Shown piece by piece: positions 1 to 8,200 of a stretch of DNA of 50,215 bases. The stretch is from contig DASXBJ010000083.1 of assembly GCA_036491755.1 (NCBI GenBank), positions 1-50,215 of the forward strand, read 5' to 3'. This stretch comes from DASXBJ01 sp036491755. GTDB taxonomy: Bacteria > Chloroflexota > Dormibacteria > Dormibacterales > Dormibacteraceae. The position numbers and the translations under genes are program-made. The notes beneath the pieces are model-generated. The model was not told the origin of the DNA. It saw only the letters and a list, made by a program, of their open reading frames with translations, and searched no databases. Numbering within the stretch: the stretch's first letter is position 1; each line of letters opens with the position of its first letter.

Positions 1-117
1 ATCCCGCGCCGCAACTTCGCGCGGATCCCGACGTTCACCAGGCCGCCGTACGACTACGGCGGGGATGTCCCCGGAAGGCTGATCGACCCCGGCGCGGTCG
101 AGCCGGCCCCCGCGTGA
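1..117 (+). CDS. ctaD: Cytochrome c oxidase subunit I, C-terminal end (partial)
   Basis: Only the last 38 codons are present, open from the first base and ending in TGA at 115-117. The sequence (PRRNF-ARIPTFTRPPYDYG) resembles the polar C-terminal tail that follows the last helix of heme-copper oxidase subunit I. None of the heme- or copper-binding helices are visible. The identification rests on this tail and on the next gene, a subunit III whose GTG start overlaps this stop by four bases (GTGA), so the two are translationally coupled. The subunit I call is an inference from synteny; another oxidase-locus protein with a similar tail cannot be excluded. Confidence 0.6.
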   Translation: MPRRNFARIPTFTRPPYDYGGDVPGRLIDPGAVEPAPA

Positions 118-728
118 GCCGGCCGATGGCGTCGGAGACCCCGCTCGGGACGACAGAGAAGACAACGACCCCGGCCGAGTGGGCTCCCGAGGTCGACGCG
201 CGTGTAACCCGCATCGGAATGAGGATCTTCGCCGGCGCCGACGCGTTCTTCTTCGCGGCCTTTTTCTTCGCCTTCTTCTACCTGCGCTCGATGAACAACA
301 ACTACTCGTGGCTGCCGGACGGCACCACCCACCCGACCCGAGCCATAGGAGCGTTGATCGTGGCCTTGGCGATCCTGGTCGCGGCCTTCCATACTCTGGC
401 GATCCGCAACATCGGCATGTCGCGGACGATGTTGTGGCTTGCCCTCGCGGCCGGGGTCCTGTTCGTCGCCGCCCAGGTCTACGAGTTTCAAAACCTCGGC
501 TTTGATCCACAGCAGGGCGGCGGCTATCCCAGTGTGTTCGTCGGCTTCAAGGGCGTTCTCATGGTGCAGACCGCCGGCGCGCTCGTCTGGCTTGGCACCC
601 AGATCGCCCAGTCCTCCGCCGCGGGTGACATGTTGATCCGGCGCGCCACCGCATCGAGCTTCTCCAACTTCCTCTGGTTCCTCGCCGGGGTCGGCCTGCT
701 CGCGTACCTCGTCCTGTACTTCGTCTGA
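114..728 (+). CDS. ctaE: Cytochrome c oxidase subunit III
   Basis: A 204-residue membrane protein of the heme-copper oxidase subunit III family, a structural subunit of the terminal oxidase that reduces O2 at the cytoplasmic membrane. Five hydrophobic helices can be seen (about residues 35-58, 77-100, 104-126, 141-168 and 182-204), which matches the shorter five-helix bacterial form rather than the seven-helix type. Helix 1 carries the run of aromatic and small residues (GADAFFFAAFFFAFFYLR) typical of the family. The GTG start overlaps the previous stop by four bases. CtaG and heme O synthase follow directly, so this is one oxidase biogenesis operon. Confidence 0.85.
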   Translation: MSRPMASETPLGTTEKTTTPAEWAPEVDARVTRIGMRIFAGADAFFFAAFFFAFFYLRSMNNNYSWLPDGTTHPTRAIGALIVALAILVAAFHTLAIRNIGMSRTMLWLALAAGVLFVAAQVYEFQNLGFDPQQGGGYPSVFVGFKGVLMVQTAGALVWLGTQIAQSSAAGDMLIRRATASSFSNFLWFLAGVGLLAYLVLYFV

Positions 729-734
729 GCCCTC

Positions 735-1583
735 GTGCCCTTCCCCTGGTCCTGGCCGTTCGAGCCGGCCGTCCTGGTGGGCGTGGAGATCGCCGCCGTT
801 CTTTACGTCATCGGCGGGATAGGACGCAGGACCGATCGCTGGCGCGACGTCGCGTTCTGGCTCGCTCTGGTGACGATCCTTGTCGCGCTGCAGAGCCCGC
901 TGGAGATGCTCGCCCGCCAGCTGTTCTGGATCCACATGGTCCAGCACCTGCTCCTCATGGTGGTGGCGGCTCCGCTGCTCGCCCTGGCCTCGCCCTGGAC
1001 CAGGCTTTGGCGCGCGCTCCCGCGCGGTCTAAGGCGGGGGATCGCTCGGCCTCTGTTCAAGGATGCCAGGCTCCAACCGGTCAGGACGGCCTACGGGTGG
1101 CTGTCCGATCCGACGGTCATCTGGTTGCTGGCGGCAGGGAACCTGTGGTTGTGGCACGTGCCGGCGCTGTACGACCTGACGCTGCGCAACCACCTCGTCC
1201 ACCACACTGAGCACGCGCTCTTCCTGGGTCTCGGCATCGCCTTCTGGGCGCAGCTGATCGATCAGCGCCCGTTCCGCTCGCCGCTGACCTCGCTCGGCCG
1301 CACCGGGTACGTTTTTCTGGCCATGGTCCAGTCATGGGGCCTGGCCGCGGTGCTGTCATTCGCCGGCTCGGCCTTATATGCGTACACCCAGCTCCCGAGC
1401 CGCCCGGGCGGGATCTCAGCCCTGGAGGACCAGCAGCTCGGTGGCGGAATGATGTGGGTGCCCGGCGCGATCACTTACTCCCTTGTGCTCGTGTGGTTGC
1501 TGTTCCGCTGGCTGGCGGAGGAGGACGCCCGAGCGCAGGCGGGCACGCCTGTGGTGGAAAGGAGCCAGACCCTTGGCGGTTGA
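735..1583 (+). CDS. ctaG: Cytochrome c oxidase assembly factor CtaG (caa3 type)
   Basis: A 282-residue multi-pass membrane protein of the caa3_CtaG family, which is needed for assembly of the oxidase, probably of its copper centres. Recognisable parts are the LQSPLEMLARQLFWIHMVQHLLLMVVAAPLL region with conserved histidines near residues 70-75, the WLWHVPALYDL segment and the HHTEHALFLG segment; these histidines are typical of the family. Translation starts at GTG 735, six bases after the subunit III stop. Its last 11 bases overlap the heme O synthase gene. It is not the unrelated Cox11-type CtaG of proteobacteria. Confidence 0.9.
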   Translation: MPFPWSWPFEPAVLVGVEIAAVLYVIGGIGRRTDRWRDVAFWLALVTILVALQSPLEMLARQLFWIHMVQHLLLMVVAAPLLALASPWTRLWRALPRGLRRGIARPLFKDARLQPVRTAYGWLSDPTVIWLLAAGNLWLWHVPALYDLTLRNHLVHHTEHALFLGLGIAFWAQLIDQRPFRSPLTSLGRTGYVFLAMVQSWGLAAVLSFAGSALYAYTQLPSRPGGISALEDQQLGGGMMWVPGAITYSLVLVWLLFRWLAEEDARAQAGTPVVERSQTLGG

Positions 1584-2487
1584 TTCAGGCGCGCAACCGC
1601 TTCGCTTGGCGGGCGCGCGCGTCCTGCAGGTGGCCGGCGACTACACGGCTCTGCTCAAGCCGAAGATCATCCTGCTGCTCATCGTCACCGAGCTTGGCGC
1701 CATGATCGCGGCGGCGCGCGGGTGGCCGGCACCCGGACCTCTTTTCGGCGGCCTGGCCGGGGGTGCGATGGCAGCGGGCGGCGCGGGCGCGATCAACTGC
1801 TGGTTCGACCGCGACATCGACGCCGTGATGCCGAGGACGCGCCGCCGGCCGATTCCCGCAGGTCGCATCGCGCCCGCCGAGGGCCTGGCTTTCGGCATCG
1901 CGGTCGCGGTCGCGGGCGTGATCGTGATCGCCCTCTCGAGCAACCTGATGGCGGCTGTCCTGGCGGCCGCCGGCGGTCTTTTCTACGTCTTCGTCTACAC
2001 CATGTGGCTGAAGCGATCGACGGCGCAGAACATCGTGATCGGCGGCGCGGCGGGGGCGTTTCCGCCGCTGGTCGGCTGGGCCGCGGTCACCGGTTCGCTC
2101 AGCCCGCTCGCGTGGGCGCTGTTCGCGCTCGTCTTCTTCTGGACTCCACCACATTTCTGGGCGCTCGCGCTGCTGCTGCGCCGACAGTACTCCGCGGTGC
2201 GCGTGCCCATGCTCCCGGTCGTGGCAGGCTCCGCTCAGACGCGACGCGCGATCCTCGCGTACACGGCGATCATGCTTGTGGTCAGTCTCGTCCCGGCCAT
2301 CTGGTTGGGGCCGTGGTTTGGAATTGCGAGCTTCGTCCTGGGGGCGATTTTCCTGTATCTGGCCTGGCGTGCCGTCCGCGCCGAGGCCGAGGATGGAGCG
2401 TCCGCGCTGGCGCTGTTCCACTACTCCCTGGTCTACCTCGCGCTGATCTTCGTCGCCGCGGCCGCGGCCGCGGTCATCCCGTTTTGA
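1573..2487 (+). CDS. ctaB: Protoheme IX farnesyltransferase (heme O synthase)
   Basis: Membrane-bound UbiA-family prenyltransferase that adds a farnesyl group to protoheme to make heme O for the oxidase. From TTG 1573 it is 304 residues, the usual length. The prenyl-diphosphate/Mg motif is clear as NCWFDRDID (N75, D79, D83) followed by MPRTRRRPIPAGRI, and TPPHFWALAL is the second family signature. A good ribosome-binding site (AAAGGAG, about 1557-1563) sits some nine bases before TTG 1573. The open frame extends further upstream, but an earlier start would lie deeper inside ctaG. It overlaps ctaG by 11 bases. Confidence 0.92.
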   Translation: MAVDSGAQPLRLAGARVLQVAGDYTALLKPKIILLLIVTELGAMIAAARGWPAPGPLFGGLAGGAMAAGGAGAINCWFDRDIDAVMPRTRRRPIPAGRIAPAEGLAFGIAVAVAGVIVIALSSNLMAAVLAAAGGLFYVFVYTMWLKRSTAQNIVIGGAAGAFPPLVGWAAVTGSLSPLAWALFALVFFWTPPHFWALALLLRRQYSAVRVPMLPVVAGSAQTRRAILAYTAIMLVVSLVPAIWLGPWFGIASFVLGAIFLYLAWRAVRAEAEDGASALALFHYSLVYLALIFVAAAAAAVIPF

Positions 2488-3083
2488 TCAACGCCGGGTT
2501 GGATCGACCGCAGGCCAACGATGTGAGGCGCGCTGTTCCACGCTGGTCGCTCGCCCTGCCGGTGCTGGTGGTGGTTGGTGCGGTGACGGCGGCCTCGTGG
2601 CTCGTGCTGGCGAACTCGAGCACCAAGACGCCCACCGTGCAGCCGGGTGTGGCCAGGGTGGGGCAGAGGGCGCCTGGCTTCTCCTCGTGGGACCTCGGAG
2701 GCAGCCCGATCGGGCTCGATCAGCTCGCCGGCCGCCCTGTGCTCCTGACCTTCTGGGCCACGTGGTGCACCGCCTGCCAGGACGAGCTTCCCGCGCTGCA
2801 GACGATCGGTGACAGGTACCGGTCGAGCGGCTTCACGGTGCTGGCCGTGGATTACCGCGAAGCCGACACGGCCCGTATGAGCCACTTTCTCGCTGGGCTT
2901 CATGTCGGGCTGCGCACAGTCATCGATCCCCACGGAGCGATCGCCTACGCATACGGCGTCGACGTCGGGTTGCCGGTGAACATCTGGCTCGACCGCAACC
3001 ATGTCGTCGTTCAGGTCATGCTCGGAGCACAGCCGCCCGCCGCTCTGGACGGCGCCGCGGCCGGCGTGGCCACTTCGAGCTAG
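2484..3083 (+). CDS. Membrane-anchored thioredoxin-like protein (TlpA/ResA family)
   Basis: Predicted membrane-tethered thiol-disulfide oxidoreductase. One N-terminal membrane helix (about residues 22-43) is followed by a redoxin domain outside the membrane with the motif WATWCTACQDELPAL; the redox cysteines are C95 and C98 counting from TTG 2484. In an oxidase operon such proteins usually reduce apocytochrome c or CuA cysteines (known of the family; role here inferred). The start is uncertain: TTG 2484 overlaps the heme O synthase stop (TTGA), and TTG 2499 and GTG 2523 are also in frame. None has a strong ribosome-binding site, and all keep the membrane anchor. Confidence 0.85.
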   Translation: MINAGLDRPQANDVRRAVPRWSLALPVLVVVGAVTAASWLVLANSSTKTPTVQPGVARVGQRAPGFSSWDLGGSPIGLDQLAGRPVLLTFWATWCTACQDELPALQTIGDRYRSSGFTVLAVDYREADTARMSHFLAGLHVGLRTVIDPHGAIAYAYGVDVGLPVNIWLDRNHVVVQVMLGAQPPAALDGAAAGVATSS

Positions 3084-3132
3084 GCGCGTCTCGCGCGCAG
3101 AGCGCATCGCTCCGCCAATACCATTAGCGCCC

Positions 3133-3819
3133 ATGGTTCTGCGCGCGAAGCTTCTGACCGAGCTGGCCGGCTCCTTCGCGTTCATGACCGTGATCGCGCT
3201 GTCCGGCCCAGCCGGCTCCCTGGCGCCCATCGCGATCGGCCTCGGTCTCGCCGCCATGGTGTACATGGGCGGCCACGTTTCTGGAGCGCACTACAACCCG
3301 GCGGTCTCGTTCGCCCTTTACCTTCGCCGGGTGCTCGACCTGCCGACCATGCTCTGCTACTGGGCCGCGCAGGCGATCGGCGCGCTGCTGGCATTCACGG
3401 CCGGCTACGCGATCAGCGGCCACACCCCGGGGATCCACCCGGGCGCGGGCGTGTCGTCGCCCGCGGCCCTCGGCGCCGAGATCATCTTCACCGCGGCGCT
3501 GGTGCTCGTGATACTCAACGTGGCCGCCACGAAGGCGACCGCCGGCAACTCCTACTACGGCCTGGCCATCGGGTTCACAGTGGCCGCGGGCGCATTCGCG
3601 GTCGGCCCCATCTCAGGCGCCGCGTTCAATCCCGCGGTGGGCTTGGGCGCCACAGCGGTGGCCGCGGTGGCCGGGCATGGTGACTGGTCCCACCTGTGGC
3701 TGTACGTGGTCGGGCCAATCGCCGGGGCGGCGATCGGCGCCGGGTTGCATGTGCTCCAGGGACCGGCCACGACGCCGGTCCCACCAGAGAAGACGGAGCG
3801 CATCCCGCCGCAAGCTTGA
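3133..3819 (+). CDS. MIP-family channel (aquaporin-like)
   Basis: A 228-residue six-helix channel of the aquaporin/glycerol facilitator family. Both half-helix motifs are present: HYNPAVSF (NPA at 55-57) and AFNPAVGLG (NPA at 166-168). The residue after the second NPA is Val, whereas most aquaporins and GlpF have Arg there (NPAR), which forms the aromatic/arginine selectivity filter. This channel may therefore pass something other than water, or belong to a filter-variant subfamily. Start ATG 3133 fits the N-terminus (MVLRAKLLTELAGSF) but has no visible ribosome-binding site. It stands apart from the oxidase genes and converges on the next gene; its stop lies inside a small hairpin. Confidence 0.9.
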   Translation: MVLRAKLLTELAGSFAFMTVIALSGPAGSLAPIAIGLGLAAMVYMGGHVSGAHYNPAVSFALYLRRVLDLPTMLCYWAAQAIGALLAFTAGYAISGHTPGIHPGAGVSSPAALGAEIIFTAALVLVILNVAATKATAGNSYYGLAIGFTVAAGAFAVGPISGAAFNPAVGLGATAVAAVAGHGDWSHLWLYVVGPIAGAAIGAGLHVLQGPATTPVPPEKTERIPPQA

Positions 3820-3827
3820 ACTTGCGG
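3808..3827. terminator. Hairpin between convergent genes
   Basis: A 7-bp perfect inverted repeat, CCGCAAG (3808-3814) and CTTGCGG (3821-3827), with a six-base loop that includes the stop codon of the aquaporin-like gene. There is no T-run after it on either strand, so it is at best a weak or factor-assisted bidirectional terminator. A second short repeat (CTGAG/CTCAG, about 3843-3857) overlaps the stop of the minus-strand gene at 3854. Confidence 0.4.
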
Positions 3828-3853
3828 CTTCCCGCCGCAGGCCTGAGCCGGGC

Positions 3854-4729
3854 TCAGTCCCGGGACGAGGTCACGAACTTGTTCCGCAAAACGCCGATCC
3901 CCTCCACCTCGGACTCCATCACGTCTCCCGGCCCGAGGTACTCGGGCGGGGTGCGCGCGAATCCCACGCCGTCCGGGGTTCCCGTGGCGATGATCGTCCC
4001 GGGCAAGAGCGTCATGCCTATGGACGCCCACTCGACGACCTCATCGACGGGGTAGATCATGTCCCGCGTGTTGCCATCCTGCTTGACGGCGCCGTTGACG
4101 CGCAGGGCCAGGGCCAGAGATTGCGGATCCGTCAGCTCGTCGCTCGTGACGATCCATGGTCCGGTCGGAGCGGAGCGGTCCATGCTCTTGCCTTTGAAGT
4201 ACTGGCCTCCCCAGTTGCTCTGGATGTCGCGCATCGTGACGTCGTTGAGGATGGTGTAGCCGAAGACGTGCGGCCGGGCCTCAGCCCGCTTGATGTTCTT
4301 GCCCTGCCTGCCGATCACGACCGCCAGCTCGACCTCCCAGTCGATCTTGTCGCTGACCGAAGGGTCGATCTCGATGTCGGCGTAAGGCTCGGTGAGCGAC
4401 GTGATGGCCTTGGTGAAGATGGTGGGCGGGCTGGGCGCCTTGCCGGCCGCGGCAGTCTCCTCGGCGTGCTTTTGATAGTTGCGGCCGATGCCGATCACGT
4501 TGCCGCGCGGGTTGTCCAGCGGCGCCAGCAGCTCGAGCTCGTTGAGCCGGTGAGTCCTGGCCTTGCTGGACGAAATTGCGGAGCGGACCCTGGCCAGGCC
4601 GTCCGCGCCGGCGTCGATCAGAGCCAGCATGTCGGCCGGCTCGGACAGCTCGACGACCAGGTCATCGTGACCCGGGCGGATCGCCCCCAGCCTGCGCCCG
4701 CCATCGCTACGAAACATCAGCAACCTCAT
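3854..4729 (-). CDS. Fumarylacetoacetate hydrolase family protein
   Basis: A 291-residue FAH-fold enzyme. This family hydrolyses C-C bonds or decarboxylates and tautomerises 2-oxo acids in aromatic and sugar-acid breakdown. Seen: GIGRNYQKHAEE (about 81-91), the metal-ligand segment DWEVELAVVIG with E132 and E134, and GYTILNDVTMRDIQ with D163. The C-terminal ATGTPDGVGFARTPPEYLGPGD is also typical. Its start overlaps the end of the LivF-like ATPase by four bases (ATGA), so it is the last gene of the Liv-type uptake operon. Its presence suggests that the operon imports a carboxylated compound for catabolism rather than, or as well as, branched-chain amino acids. The exact substrate cannot be read from sequence. 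Confidence 0.88.
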   Translation of the reverse strand: MRLLMFRSDGGRRLGAIRPGHDDLVVELSEPADMLALIDAGADGLARVRSAISSSKARTHRLNELELLAPLDNPRGNVIGIGRNYQKHAEETAAAGKAPSPPTIFTKAITSLTEPYADIEIDPSVSDKIDWEVELAVVIGRQGKNIKRAEARPHVFGYTILNDVTMRDIQSNWGGQYFKGKSMDRSAPTGPWIVTSDELTDPQSLALALRVNGAVKQDGNTRDMIYPVDEVVEWASIGMTLLPGTIIATGTPDGVGFARTPPEYLGPGDVMESEVEGIGVLRNKFVTSSRD

Positions 4730-5496
4730 GCGTCCTCCTCTTGGACCTCGGGCGCGGCCGAACCACCCGTCCCCGCCCCCAAAAACAGCTCCTCAAAGTC
4801 CTGGCGCTTGAGGAGATCGCCCGGGCGTCCTTCCAACCGCGTGGTGCCGGAGACCAGAACGCTGGTCCAATCGGCGATCTGCAGGGCTGCCCGCGCCCGC
4901 TGTTCCACCAGCAAAACCGCTTTGCCGACGCGCGCCAACCTCGTCACGTGCTCGCGCAAGAGGCTGTCGGCCAGCTTCGGCGACAGATTTGCGGTGGGCT
5001 CGTCGAGGATCAGCACCTTCGGGTCCAGCATCAACACACGCGCGATGGCGAGCATCTTCCGCTCACCTCCGCTCAATTTGTCCGCGCGGCGCTTCAGCAT
5101 CGGCGGCAGCGCCGGGAAGACCTGTCCAACCTCATCCACACGGCCTCGCACCTTGCGCGGAGGAAGCAGGTAGCCGCCCATCTCCATGTTTTCCAGCACC
5201 GTGAGTGGCTCGAAGATGTCGTTGACCTGGGGCACGTAGCCCACGCCGCGACGCGCGAGATCCTCTGGAGAGTGGTTGGTGACGTCGACGTCGCCGAGCA
5301 GGATCCGTCCGCTGGTCACGCGAAGGATCCCGACCAGGCTCTTGAGCATGGTGCTCTTGCCCGCCCCGTTGGGCCCGATCACCGCGACGATCTCGCCCGG
5401 CCCGACCGAGATGGAAACGTCGCGGATGACAGGCACGCCGCCGTAGCCGGCTGTGATCTTTTCAGCCCGCAGGCTGGGCGCCGGTCGTTCCGTCAC
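4726..5496 (-). CDS. ABC transporter ATP-binding protein, LivF type
   Basis: One of the two ATPases of a Liv-type (HAAT family) importer, acting at the inner face of the membrane. From GTG 5496 it is 256 residues: Walker A GPNGAGKS (41-48), signature LSGGERKMLAIAR, Walker B VLILDEPTANLSP. An in-frame TTG at 5532 would extend the N-terminus, but GTG 5496 has a clear ribosome-binding site (AGGAAGAAGG) ending two bases upstream, so I chose it. It follows the LivG-like gene by ten bases and overlaps the FAH-family gene by four. Confidence 0.9.
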   Translation of the reverse strand: MTERPAPSLRAEKITAGYGGVPVIRDVSISVGPGEIVAVIGPNGAGKSTMLKSLVGILRVTSGRILLGDVDVTNHSPEDLARRGVGYVPQVNDIFEPLTVLENMEMGGYLLPPRKVRGRVDEVGQVFPALPPMLKRRADKLSGGERKMLAIARVLMLDPKVLILDEPTANLSPKLADSLLREHVTRLARVGKAVLLVEQRARAALQIADWTSVLVSGTTRLEGRPGDLLKRQDFEELFLGAGTGGSAAPEVQEEDA

Positions 5497-5506
5497 GCCT
5501 TCTTCC

Positions 5507-6280
5507 TTATCCGACGAGGTAAGCGTCAACAATCTCTGGTTGCCGCCTCAGGGTGGCCATGGTGCCGCTGCCGATGACCTTGCCTTGCGCCATCACGACC
5601 ACGGAGTCGCACAGCTCCTCGACCAGGTGCAGCTCGTGCTCCACCATCAGGATTGTCAGTCCCTCGGCGCGAAGCGTTTGCAGGTAATACTTGATCTCGT
5701 CGACGACCTTCGGGTGCACCCCGGACATGGGCTCGTCGAGCAGAAGGCACCGAGGCTCGAGCATGAGCGCCCTCATGATCTCGATGAGCCGCTTCTGGCC
5801 GCCGCTCATCGTGCTGGCGTAGTCAGACTCCTTCGCGCTCATGCTGAACCGCCTGAGCAGCACACGCGCCTGTTCGACCAGCCGTTTCTCGTCCGCAATC
5901 CAGTAGCCCCTGCCCATCAGGGCGCCGAACAGTGAGTCGCCGCGGTGGTGCGGGGCGGCGACCAGCAGGTTCTCGAGCACCGTCAGCTGGCCGAACTCGG
6001 AAGGCAGCTGGAACGTCCGCACCAACCCCAGCCGCGCGCGCTGGTGGGTCGCCAGCCTGGTGATGTCGCGGCCCTCGAAAGTGATGGTGCCGCTGGTGGC
6101 GGGCAGGGTGCCGGCGAGGACGGCGAGGAAGGTGGACTTGCCGGCGCCGTTGGGGCCGATCAGGCCCGTGATCTTGCCCCTGGGAACCTCGATGGACACT
6201 CCGTCGACGGCACGCATACCTTCGAAGTGCCTGTGCACGTCGCGGCCGGCAAGCATGGGGCCTTCAGACTGCGCGAGCAC
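5507..6280 (-). CDS. ABC transporter ATP-binding protein, LivG type
   Basis: Second ATPase of the Liv-type importer, 257 residues. Walker A is GPNGAGKS (42-49), the signature is MSGGQKRLIEIMRAL, Walker B is CLLLDEPMSGV, and the H-loop lies in ILMVEHELHLVEELCD. The C-terminal sequence ends IVDAYLVG, the short tail typical of LivG proteins (usually ...AYLG). Start is GTG 6280, overlapping the LivM-like gene by 17 bases; ATG at codon 9 is an alternative. It pairs with the LivF-like protein as the cytoplasmic motor. Confidence 0.9.
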   Translation of the reverse strand: MLAQSEGPMLAGRDVHRHFEGMRAVDGVSIEVPRGKITGLIGPNGAGKSTFLAVLAGTLPATSGTITFEGRDITRLATHQRARLGLVRTFQLPSEFGQLTVLENLLVAAPHHRGDSLFGALMGRGYWIADEKRLVEQARVLLRRFSMSAKESDYASTMSGGQKRLIEIMRALMLEPRCLLLDEPMSGVHPKVVDEIKYYLQTLRAEGLTILMVEHELHLVEELCDSVVVMAQGKVIGSGTMATLRRQPEIVDAYLVG

Positions 6281-7253
6281 GATCCACCTCGTCTGTTTCG
6301 GGGCCGCCTTCGAAGACGTTCCGAGGCTCCGGTCGCACGCCCTGCGGCCTGAACCACAGAAAGCCCAGGATCAGAAGTCCGATCGCCACCCACTCGAAGG
6401 CGGGGATCAGGCCAGGGGGACCCAGGCTGGTCGGCATCAGCCGCGTCACCTCTTCGAAGCCCACCGGCACAAGGAGCGCTCCCAGCACCGCGCCGAGGTT
6501 GTTGCCCCGTCCGCCGACGATGACGGCCGCAAAAAGGATGATCGTCTCCGGATACAGCCACACGGACGGCGCCCAGAGCTGGATGAATCCGACCAGGAGG
6601 GCGCCTGACAGACCCGCGATGACCCCGCCGACCACGAAGATCGTCATCTTCAGCGCCACGGGGTTCTTCCCGATGGCGGAGGCGGCGATCTCGCGCTCGC
6701 GCATCGCGCGCAGCGTGCGGCCGTACGGGGAGTTGACAATCCGCGTGACCACGAAATAGACGAGGGCCACGCAGACCGCGGTCATCCCGACGTAGAGGTA
6801 CTGGTAGCCAGGCGTGTTGGGGTCGATCTGGTCGGCGAACGGCGGGGGCACAAGCGCGAGGCCCGCCGCGCCGTTGAACAGGTGCGTGGCGTTCGTGATC
6901 ACGGTGTTGGCGATGATCGAGAGCACCAGCAGCGCGATCGCCTGGTAGTCGGCTCGCAGCTTCCGCAGGACGACGAAGCCGACCGGGACCGCGAGCAGCC
7001 CGCCCGCGATCGCGCCCCCGATCCAGGGGATGGGGAAGGGCATCTGGAATCCGCCGAAGTAGGTCTGGAAGCCACCGTTGGCCGAGTCCGGAGGCATCGA
7101 GAGCACGGCCGCGGCGTACGCACCGACGGCCTGGAAGACGATGAAGCTGAAGTTGACGATCCCCGAGACCCCGAACTGGAGATTCAGGGCCAGGCACGCG
7201 ATGATGTCCACACCTGCGTAAACGAGCAGGTTGGCCGCGTAATAGGTGTTCAT
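6264..7253 (-). CDS. Branched-chain-type ABC permease, LivM family
   Basis: Transmembrane permease subunit of the Liv-type importer, 329 residues from ATG 7253 (MNTYYAANLLVYAG). It has the many-helix LivM pattern, with the family loop YGRTLRAMREREIAASAIGKN and the segment ETIILFAAVIVGGRGNNLGAVLGALLV. The start overlaps the LivH-like stop by four bases (ATGA). The open frame extends further upstream but only antisense-like sequence is there. It forms the membrane channel with the LivH-like protein. Confidence 0.9.
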   Translation of the reverse strand: MNTYYAANLLVYAGVDIIACLALNLQFGVSGIVNFSFIVFQAVGAYAAAVLSMPPDSANGGFQTYFGGFQMPFPIPWIGGAIAGGLLAVPVGFVVLRKLRADYQAIALLVLSIIANTVITNATHLFNGAAGLALVPPPFADQIDPNTPGYQYLYVGMTAVCVALVYFVVTRIVNSPYGRTLRAMREREIAASAIGKNPVALKMTIFVVGGVIAGLSGALLVGFIQLWAPSVWLYPETIILFAAVIVGGRGNNLGAVLGALLVPVGFEEVTRLMPTSLGPPGLIPAFEWVAIGLLILGFLWFRPQGVRPEPRNVFEGGPETDEVDRARAV

Positions 7254-8134
7254 CCCGCCGCGGCCAGGGCCCCGCGCTTGGCCAGGAGGCCCTGGGGGCG
7301 CAAAACCATCACCAGGACCAGGATGCCGAACGCCACAACCTCTTTGTATTCCGGCGACCAGGCCGCCGCGCTGAGCTCCGTGACCATGCCGATGATCACG
7401 GCCCCGATCATCGCACCGTAGGGCTGGCCCGCTCCGCCAAGCACCGCCGCGGCGAGGGCGGTGATCAGGAAGCCCGCCCCGTTGGCGATCGCGAATGAAT
7501 CGGAGTTGAGCGCCGCAACCACTCCGGCCACCCCGCACAGCGCCCCGGTGATGAGCCACACGGAATCGACCACGCGCTGGGTCGGAATACCGCAGTTCCG
7601 CGCGAGTGTCGGGTTGGCTGCGGTGGCCCGCATCGCCTTGCCAAGCCGGGTGTAGCGAAGCAGGCCGTGGATCGCCAGCATGAGGACGATCGCGACCCCG
7701 ATGATGAGAATCTGGTTCTGGGTCAGCAGCACCCCGCCGAGGCGAAGCAGGCTGCTCGAATGCTCCGTGTAGGAAACGCTGAAGTCACCGACGATCGGGA
7801 GCAGCAGGTTGGCGATCATGAGCGATATGGCCAGCGAGACGATGACCATGCCCAGGTTGGCCGTCCCTTTGCGCATGAACGGCGAGTAGACGGCGCGGTT
7901 GAGGAGGAACGAGAAAACCGCCCCAAACAGGGCGCCGGCGACCATGCCGACCCAGATCGTGACCCCCGCCCGGTTGAGGTAATAGGCAACGTAGGCGCTC
8001 GAGATCATGACCTCGCCGTACGCGAGGTTGATCATGTTCGTGATGCCGAACTGCATGGTGAACCCCACCGCCGCGATGGCGATCACCGACATGCTGACGA
8101 GACCGAAGCCGAACGCCGCCTGAAAAAGGCTCAC
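7250..8134 (-). CDS. Branched-chain-type ABC permease, LivH family
   Basis: First permease of the Liv-type importer, 294 residues, start GTG 8134 with a G-rich ribosome-binding site (GGGGGAG) about 13 bases upstream. Typical LivH features: TMQFGITNMINLAYGEVMI near residues 26-44, YTRLGKAMRATAANPTLARNCGI, and FLITALAAAVLGGAGQPYGAMIGAVIIGM. It follows the binding-protein gene by 66 bases and overlaps the LivM-like gene by four. Confidence 0.9.
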   Translation of the reverse strand: MSLFQAAFGFGLVSMSVIAIAAVGFTMQFGITNMINLAYGEVMISSAYVAYYLNRAGVTIWVGMVAGALFGAVFSFLLNRAVYSPFMRKGTANLGMVIVSLAISLMIANLLLPIVGDFSVSYTEHSSSLLRLGGVLLTQNQILIIGVAIVLMLAIHGLLRYTRLGKAMRATAANPTLARNCGIPTQRVVDSVWLITGALCGVAGVVAALNSDSFAIANGAGFLITALAAAVLGGAGQPYGAMIGAVIIGMVTELSAAAWSPEYKEVVAFGILVLVMVLRPQGLLAKRGALAAAG

Positions 8135-8200
8135 GGCGACGTTCGGCTCCCCCTGTTCCCGGTTAAGACCTTGGGGCTCCCGTTGATTCTGGTTTTAACC

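Noticed and set aside
2523..3083. GTG 2523 as the definite start of the TlpA-like protein
   Set aside because: It is possible and still keeps the membrane anchor, but no ribosome-binding site favours it clearly over TTG 2484 or TTG 2499, so the longest form is listed with the caveat.
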